This document shows, piece after piece, positions 57,042 to 64,000 of a stretch of 64,000 nucleotides of DNA; the stretch's first letter is position 1, and the number at the start of each line of letters is the position of its first letter. The stretch comes from Zanthoxylum bungeanum (taxonomy: Eukaryota > Streptophyta > Magnoliopsida > Sapindales > Rutaceae). The notes under the pieces are model-generated. The model was not told where the DNA came from. It saw only the letters and a list, made by a program, of their open reading frames with translations, and did no database searches. The DNA lies in the NCBI GenBank assembly GCA_019454045.1, contig SKCR01010146.1, forward strand, positions 394,268 to 458,267, written 5' to 3'. Made by a program: the position numbers and the translations under genes.

Positions 57042-58187
57042 TGTTGACATCTGTTTTTCATTCCAAGGGAAATTTGAGAAATCTACCCATCGAACAGACA
57101 TGCTCTAAACAGTGAATTTGTTTGGTTAGTAGGGAAACCAAAGAAAACATGACAAGCAAATAAGAAAATCACAGAGATTTACATGGTTCGGCGGAGAGTG
57201 TCTCCAACCTACCTCCACAGGAAAAAAAAAGGGAGTGTTTGTAATACTTTCATGGTAAAAAATGACCAGGTTTACAAATCTCTCACGGGTCGGGTACCGA
57301 CCAGCTCTCTAATTATATTACTAGTTTGGAAACCCTTACTTTTTACGAGTAATTAAATGTGAAAATTTTTAACCCATGAACTTATGGCTTCAACCCTTAT
57401 ATAGGCTTCTAAATTTACTATTCCACCAACCTATGGCGTTAGCTCATGTCACCCTGTCATCGTCGTCCATGCTCCTTTTACCCAATCACTCTGCAAACAG
57501 TTGCTCTGACCTCTGACTCAACCACCTTCTGTCAGCAGAAGCCCATCATTCCAACCTTTTGGCCACTGCTGCACGTTATGTCGACGTGACAACTTATGAT
57601 TCAACCACTCCAATACTATTAACCTTCTAGAAGCCCAAACTTCCAAGTAATGTATATACATCATATGCTTGTAAGTACAAGATATCGCGCCTCAACCTCG
57701 GTCCCCGGGTCGGCATGCCTATTCTGTTCGTCTGGCAGAGTCATTTCCCAATGAGAGCCGTTGACTTACTCCTGTCATATTAACCTTCTAGAAGCCCAAA
57801 CTTCCAAGTAATACATACATCATATGCCTGTAAGTACAAGATATCGCGCCTCAACCTCGGTCCCCGGGTCGGCATGCCGAGGTGAATGGTGTTGGATCAA
57901 ATCTTCATTTCTTTAGTAAGGTCGGGTCGGAAAGTTCGGACCACCTCAGGTCGGCATTCACTAGTGCTCAAATGATGTCAAATCTAGTACTTCTTTTTCA
58001 GGTCAGGTCGATATCCCAACTCCACTTCATCAGTCAATACTGCCCTCGGTAAGACTCTCTCGTTCAATGGACTCGGGTCCTTCATCCGACTTTTGCATCT
58101 CTAGGCTCTCTTCATTCTCTTATCCGAGTAAGAACCCCAAACTACTCTTCCTCAATATTCAAGCTTTCTCGGAGTGAAAAACCATCA
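57042..58187 (-). mobile_element. 5' LTR of gypsy family E (1,146 bp)
   Basis: On the minus strand it starts TGATGGTTTTTCACTCCGAG and ends AGATGTCAACA, followed by the primer site TGGAGTCGTCTGTGGGGA. A segment of about 120 bp around TTAACCTTCTAGAAGCCC and CGCCTCAACCTCGGTCCCCG occurs twice (57,620-57,725 and 57,780-57,885), a tandem duplication inside the LTR. Confidence 0.8.
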
Positions 58188-59295
58188 TCAACAATATTCT
58201 CTTCTTGAATAAGCTCAGTTGGTTTGGACAGTTCATTTTCTCGTTTTGATTGTGTGTGCTTTGATATAGGGTTGATAAAACAATTTCAGCATTAGAAATG
58301 GAATTAGCATTAGCTAGAACAAGCTAAATTGGTTTCCAAAATTCAATAGGAATAGCAAGTAATCAGTCTCCAGAAAACTTTTTGTGGTTATTGGAATTAG
58401 TACAAACTTTTAGCAGCAACAAAAGGAGAATCAGATAGAACATCATGGATGTCTTACTCTATGTTTGGATTGATAGAATGAGATGATTTATAATCGAATG
58501 TAATCCAATGAAATGGAATGGAACGAAATAGAGTGTAATGTACCATAATCTTGTTTGGGAAAAAATGAAAAGTTTATAATGAAATATTTCAAAATATTAT
58601 TTGGTAAATAAATAATAAAGAAATGTAATGTAATTAAATAGGTTTTAAAGATAATGATGTCCTTTTAAATTATAGAAGCAAAAAAGATTATTTTTATAAT
58701 ATTAGTTTTTCAAAGAAAAAATTGATCTTCTTGTATAGTATTTAATTTTTTTAAATTATGTTACATCCTTAACCCCAGATTTGAACTACTCATTTTTAAT
58801 TGCTCTTCATTTATCTATCTATTTGTCTTACCTCATTAAATGTTATTAAACAACCCATAATTTTTTTACCTTGTACGTGTATTAAAATTCGAGCATGAGC
58901 TTTTGAATACTAATATTTTTTATTTTTATTTTTTCAAAAAAAAGTGGAAGGTAGCCAAAATTCAACTAATTTTTTTTTTACTGTTATCTCCCAAGGTTCG
59001 AACTCAATATAAGTTTTTACTACGGAAGAATTAAAAGAGATTTGATTGAGAGAGGGATAATGAAAAGGTTTGTGATAGGGCACGGTGCATATTGAGAGGG
59101 ATACCATTAGTTCTCTACAAAAATCAGATTGTATTTCTCAATTTGTCAATCAATCTCAGTACTTTTTTGTCTGAATGCATATGGTACTAATTGTTTCAAC
59201 CGATAAGATCTCACATCAATTTTAAATAAATTTACAAAAAATGGAAAGTTGTAATATTTTATTTTTCACTTCTTTTTATAAATAGGAATGTTAGG
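58188..59295. other. AT-rich spacer with a MITE-like fragment
   Basis: No gene is recognised. From about 58,455 the sequence ACTCTATGTTTGGATTG...CCATAATCTTGTTTGG is the reverse complement, with changes, of the right end of the element at 63,637-63,972; its other end is not found, so it is a fragment. The rest is AT-rich with poly-T/A runs. Confidence 0.4.
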
Positions 59296-61032
59296 TAGGG
59301 GTGGTAATTTGGGTTGTGATTCGTTTATTCGTTCGATTCGTTTAATAAATGAATCAATTCGATTCGATTCGTTTAATTTCTCGAATTTTAGCTCATTGAT
59401 TCATTTAGAATTCATTTTTTTTTTTTTTACTAATTATTGTTATTTTTCCATTAAGATTCGAGAAATTATGACTAATTACCATAAAAAAATAATATTATCG
59501 ATATTTGATGAGCTATTTTTAGTAAATACATTAATTACATATTTTTTATATGTATATATTTATGAACAATTAATGTAAATAAATTATGATAAATTATGTG
59601 ATTGAGTAATATTATGACTAAACGAATATTCTTATTCGATTCGTTTAATAAACGAATCGAATACGAATCATAATATTAGGATTCGTTTAATAAACGTAAG
59701 TACTCTTGCAAATCACAATATACATGAACAATCTATATCTACTATAATATTACACTATAATTCCAAGGATTTTTTTCCGAGGAGAGTTTTGAGATGTCGT
59801 CGTTAATTTGGGGAAATTAAATGTATGCAGTTATACAGAGATGTCCTCCTTTTCACAATCACAACTCCTTTCTATAATAAAAAATTATGTATGAAAACAT
59901 CTAAAACTTATATTTTAAAACAACATTACAAAATCACAAATAAATTATAAGGCAATGTGGTAGCTGTTGTTAATGGCCGTTTGCTTTTCCAAAAAGAAAC
60001 ATATAAATATATCTTTATCTATATTTAATATACGCATCGTGCACACAAACACTTATGTACATATACCATTCTCTAAAATTAATATAAACATTTAGTTAAA
60101 TCTAAAATTTACGTATTACAATTATAATACAAAATGACATATAAATATATCTTATCTAAATTAATATGCGCATCGCGCACACTTACAACTTATTTCATTC
60201 TAAGTAATAAAATTTTACAAGTTCTAAGTAAATTAATTTTAATAGAACTATTCAATGAAACTGACAACAGGACCATGATCCGTGATATATATATATATCG
60301 GACTGCATCTTGTTATTGACCCTAGACGATACCTCTGATAGCTTGATCGAATAATTTTCAAATAATTTTATCAAACTGGCCCCGAGTCGGATGATTCTGC
60401 TGCTAATCATTATGGTCTGAAAAAATGGTAATTGCAATAGATCAGTTGACAACACAGTCCATATATATCAATATCATATTCATATAAAATTAAAATTGAT
60501 AGTACTTTAACTATAAGTTGCAAAATATGATGGGGAACATATAACCATTTCGAGGCATAATTTCCAAGAAATAATTAAAATCATGAGGATAACTTCAGAA
60601 AGATTTATGATGCGTTTACATATTCATAATCGAAATAAGCTGGAATCAAAATGAGTTAAAATCGAAATGGGTTGAAATCGGAATCATAAAATTTGTATGA
60701 ATCATCATCGAAATCATAATAAATTCTTTACTTAATTGTATAAATCATCATCAGAATCAAGTAATATTCTCTTTTATATTTTTATTTTATCTATTATTTG
60801 GAATGAATCAGTGTTCTAAAATGCGCTAGGCGCTAGTCGGGCTAATAAAAAAAATAATAAAATGAATTCTAAACGAATTAATGAGCTTAAATTCGTATTC
60901 GATTCGTTTAATAAACGAATTGAATCGAATTGACCCATTTATTAAACGAATCTATTTTTCCAAACCCGTATTCACTTTAAAGCGAATCGAATCGAACGAA
61001 TAAACGAATCTTAATCCAAATTACCACCCCTA
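59296..61032. mobile_element. Non-autonomous terminal-inverted-repeat DNA transposon candidate
   Basis: Left end TAGGGGTGGTAATTTGGGTT (59,296) is mirrored by the right end AATCCAAATTACCACCCCTA (to 61,032), followed inward by matching TTCGTTTATTCGTTCGATTC and its complement. The motif CGTTTAATAAACGAATC is repeated in both arms and again at 59,640-59,700. The TAGGGGTGG terminus resembles plant hAT-type non-autonomous elements. I found no exact 8-bp target duplication and no transposase. A shorter inner unit (59,296-59,700) may be a MITE in its own right. Confidence 0.6.
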
Positions 61033-62117
61033 CTTAAGAATCAAAGCCAGCTACCAACACACTTATGAAACAAGATTATGCGCCAACTCCAAAAAATAAA
61101 CTCAACAATCACACTATTAATTATGTGCAAAGCAGTTTGCTTAATTTCAAAACAATTATTAAAAGAAGCCATGGAATCTCAAGAACTATATAGAAAAATA
61201 AAACCAATTTTCCTTCAGAAACAAATTCACACTAAATTATTAAAAGGGAATATATACCAACAAAGCATCAATAGACTCAGAAGAATAATTGAGAAATCCA
61301 AATTGAATACCCATTAACTTTTAAAATACAAAATAATCATACACCCCCTAAGTGAATGAATCATCAATCATGATATGATTCACATATTCTATTTATTTAG
61401 TACTAATAGCCTTTATCTTCGGGTTTATTTTTTATTTTTTTTAAATTATATATAATAAAATGATATTTACTTTAAACAAATATGACAAGTTTTATAGGAT
61501 TTAATGTGTATAAAGTTTTGGTGGGCTTTAGACAAAAAGACTCCTAATGTTAGTCAAAAGCATCATCTCTACAACATTCTCAATATTCTACAAGCTCACG
61601 ACATTCTCAACATAAACAAAATTAACACACAACACTTTTTTTCAACAAACGTGACCTAAAATAATCTTTTAAATATCACATTTCACTTTTGACAAGCTGT
61701 ATTCAATATTTATCATAACATTAGTTTATTTTTTTAGTGTAGGTGTTTGTTATATTCACTTACAATCATACGGATAAAAAGTGTTGGATATTTTTTATTT
61801 AATAGTTTTTAGCTAAGATATGATTAATTATACTTAAATGTATATGTAACAAATTATTTTTTAATGAGATTTAATCATTTGAATTATTAAGTCATTGTTG
61901 GCATATTTGATGCAAATCCCTCTTTAGCTTCTCCGGTTAGTAGCAATCCTAAATCAAATGGTCAAAGTCTCTTAAAGCAAAGCCATTGAAATATTATTCA
62001 CAAACCCACCTATTAACATATATAAAGCTTTTGGTATTAAAAATAAAAGAGCATTCATAGTAGTAAGAGAGAGTGTGCATGCCTGAACTGAAGAACAAGC
62101 ATATGGACTCATTTCCA
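61033..62117. other. Intergenic region and 3' flank of the membrane-protein gene
   Basis: About 1.1 kb of AT-rich sequence. The small open frame at 61,078-61,317 has no recognisable similarity or coding signal. The stretch next to 62,118 should contain the 3' UTR of the minus-strand gene, but no firm polyadenylation site was identified. Confidence 0.4.
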
Positions 62118-63543
62118 TCAACCATCAGGTGTCACTGTCGCTAATGTAGACAAGTTATCCTCTGCTTCTGCATCCTCATTGCAAGTAGACATTGCCAAAT
62201 CATTGGCTCTCTCAGCAGCCATATTATTTGACGTATGAACCTAAAAAAATATAAACTATAATTGATATTTGCACTGATGTGGCCATATTAATGCTAAAAC
62301 AATATTTAATTGCACCAAGGATTTTAAATCTACATAGACACTCTTATCTTTGTACAAACAAAGCATTAACTCAATCTTGTAGAGACTTCCTGCAGCTAAT
62401 TATTTACATACACAATGCAATCAATTTAACGCAGTTTTCTTTAAATTTGTAGGAGTTCATACAAGTGATAAGTTACTTATGCGAATTCACCAAGTGCTGC
62501 TTGACAATTACAATTATGTTCATCAGCTTACCTGGGTATTCAGCAATTGACACTGCCGATTGAGTTGATGATCAGCGGCTAGGGGCACAGGAGAGGCAAG
62601 GCTGTATGTCATGTTTAAGTCTCTCACAGAGTTCAAATTTTTCACCGTCATCCTAATTGGAGAAAGCTCCTTTGATTTGCTAGGTATAGCCTCAGTAAGT
62701 GAAATTTTTGTAACAGGCAAATCTCCAGATAAATTATAGTCTGTATGGCCTGATGAATCAGAGACTTCCTCATCATATTTGAAAGTAAACACAGCAACAA
62801 TTATAGAGAAGATTAGTGGTAAAACCGATGCACTAAAATTGTTCTTGACCCCCAATTCTGCCAGAATAAAATAAATGAGTGTAACCACCAACTGGACCAC
62901 AGAGAAAGCAATTTCGACTACCCTAACTAATTGCTTCTGACAATATACTCTGGTTGCAGCTCTGGTTCTTCTCATGATACAGGTATATATAGTCATAGCA
63001 AAACCAAATACAGACAATAGAAATGCAGCAAGAAGGATTCTCCTCTTATTTTTCCCAAATAGATCCAGAAAAAATGATGCTGCTTCCAACACGATATAAA
63101 ACACAGCACGTGCACGTTTCTCATATTTACCAAGTTGCTGAAAAACCTGTAATATAAAGACTACAATTATATAAATCAAGCAATTACCGTGAAGCTTGCG
63201 AAATATATTTAAATTTATTTATTATATTTTAAGCGCAGAATTAGGAGCCCCAACTTATGCAGAAGTTTGATATTCTTACCTCAATATATCTGAATCCAAA
63301 CAGGAAAATGGATATTCGAATATTTTCAAATAGAAAAAGAGCATATTTTCAAAATGTAGCAAGGAAGAAAAGTTTCAGTTTCTTTACATCAAGGCCTTTG
63401 ACGGAGGATCCTACATCATCAACAGATTCTTGAAATCTTATAGCTTTGTCATCCTTGGTCACAATGTATTCTCTTGATAACACATCTTCTAGTTTCTGTT
63501 TTTCTTTAAATCCAAGTGCAGCATTTTGAACCCTTATTGCTTG
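62118..63543 (-). CDS. Multi-exon membrane protein of unknown function (5' end outside the window)
   Basis: Minus-strand exons inferred from splice sites: 63,543-63,280 (acceptor TTACAG, donor GAG|GTAAGA), 63,146-62,532 (acceptor TATTACAG, donor CCCAG|GTAAGC) and terminal exon 62,240-62,118 (acceptor TTTTTTTAG, stop TGA). They are 264, 615 and 123 nt, all multiples of three in phase 0, which supports the model. The middle exon encodes four likely transmembrane helices (RAVFYIVLEAASFFLDLF; ILLAAFLLSVFGFAMTIY; LVRVVEIAFSVVQLVVTL; SASVLPLIFSIIVAVFTF), then a Ser/Thr-rich soluble tail ending LSTLATVTPDG. The first visible exon encodes a soluble charged segment (QAIRVQNAALGFKEKQKLED). A TGA at 63,351-63,349 (codon 65 of that exon) breaks it, so this may be a pseudogene or an exon with an unrecognised splice. 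I do not recognise the family. Confidence 0.6.
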
Positions 63544-63636
63544 CTGTAACACAACAGACAGACATTAGTTTGGTATAATAAATTGAATGTCAAGAAATCA
63601 TTTTGCACTATTTATCATCACATTCCATTTAAATAA

Positions 63637-63972
63637 GGCTATACTTGGATCGATGGAAGGGGATGGTTTATACTTTATAATAGAATATAACTTACAAAAT
63701 TTAAAAACCAATATTTGGTTAAATGTAGGGTGGAAGGGAGTGAAAGAAAATGAAATGAAAAGAGCCATTGATACCTAGTCGCTCTATCTACTTAGGTTCC
63801 ATTCCATTATTAATTATTATTTTTTATTTATCAAACAATATTTGGAGCATTACATTATAAACCTATCTTTTTTTCTCTCCAAACAAGATTATGGTATATT
63901 ATTCTATTCCATTCTATTGTACTGGATTAGGTTCTATAATAAAACACCTCCTCCATAAATTCAAACATAGCC
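63637..63972. mobile_element. MITE-like element (336 bp)
   Basis: Imperfect terminal inverted repeats: GGCTATACTTGGATCGATGG at the left and CTCCATAAATTCAAACATAGCC-type sequence at the right. The right arm (ACAAGATTATGGTATATT) is shared in reverse complement with the fragment near 58,455-58,560. It lies upstream of the first visible exon of the membrane-protein gene, presumably in an intron. No clear target duplication was found. Confidence 0.5.
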
Positions 63973-64000
63973 GGTACTAAAACTACGTACAGTAACACAA

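Noticed and set aside
61078..61317. 79-codon open frame in the intergenic region
   Set aside because: Composition matches the AT-rich background, and there is no recognisable motif, splice context or promoter.

Overview
This is nuclear DNA from a flowering plant, probably a eudicot. It is AT-rich, has spliced plant-type genes at its edges, and is dominated by nested LTR retrotransposons with plant-specific features (a Tat-type second RNase H, an Athila-type primer site, Copia TGGTATCAGAGC primer sites). Only two host genes are readable: a pectin methylesterase/invertase inhibitor-like gene (about 14.5 kb) and the 3' end of a multi-exon membrane-protein gene of unknown function (62.1-63.5 kb, minus strand). 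No rRNA, tRNA, CRISPR or bacterial-type feature was seen.

Layout. 1-1,299: 5' end of a Ty3/gypsy element on the minus strand (gag start, primer site, LTR). 1,300-14,431: duplicated upstream region of the inhibitor gene. Its left copy is split by a probable old LTR (about 2,031-13,085), which is itself split by a complete but decayed Copia element (2,334-11,964, target duplication CAACC). 14,486-15,067: the inhibitor gene, then a remnant resembling a second inhibitor. 15,950-20,531: LTR fragments of three families. 20,532-48,977: a Ty3/gypsy Tat-lineage element with GACAT on both sides. Its mosaic 5' LTR hosts an Athila-like element (22,758-32,604, minus strand) and its 3' LTR hosts a Copia solo LTR (44,937-47,012, CCCAA on both sides). 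48,983-50,408: second half of the LTR that the Tat element split. 50,409-58,187: a minus-strand gypsy gag and LTR split by a solo LTR (51,330-56,275, CCAAC), itself split by an opposite-facing solo LTR of the same family (52,451-54,983, CCAGG). 58,188-61,032: AT-rich spacer, a MITE-like fragment and a terminal-inverted-repeat element. 62,118-63,543: membrane-protein gene, followed by a MITE-like element.

The most striking object is the Athila-like element. It keeps LTRs, primer site, polypurine tract, gag and protease in a single reading frame with four nonsense codons, but has lost reverse transcriptase, RNase H and the integrase core. Where many Athila elements carry an env-like frame, it carries a full-length, intronless copy of a LONELY GUY (LOG) cytokinin-activating enzyme gene on the element's sense strand, with one nonsense codon, plus an unidentified Cys-rich reading frame. 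The U3 that would drive it holds eight CACGTG G-boxes upstream of a TATA box. This looks like capture of a spliced host hormone-enzyme transcript by a defective retroelement.

Order of events is partly readable. The Tat element inserted into an older LTR; the Athila-like element and the Copia solo LTR each occupy only one of its two LTRs, and the other LTR shows the empty site, so both arrived later. The stop codons I checked in the gypsy elements are mostly C-to-T or G-to-A changes, as expected from decay of methylated, silenced DNA.
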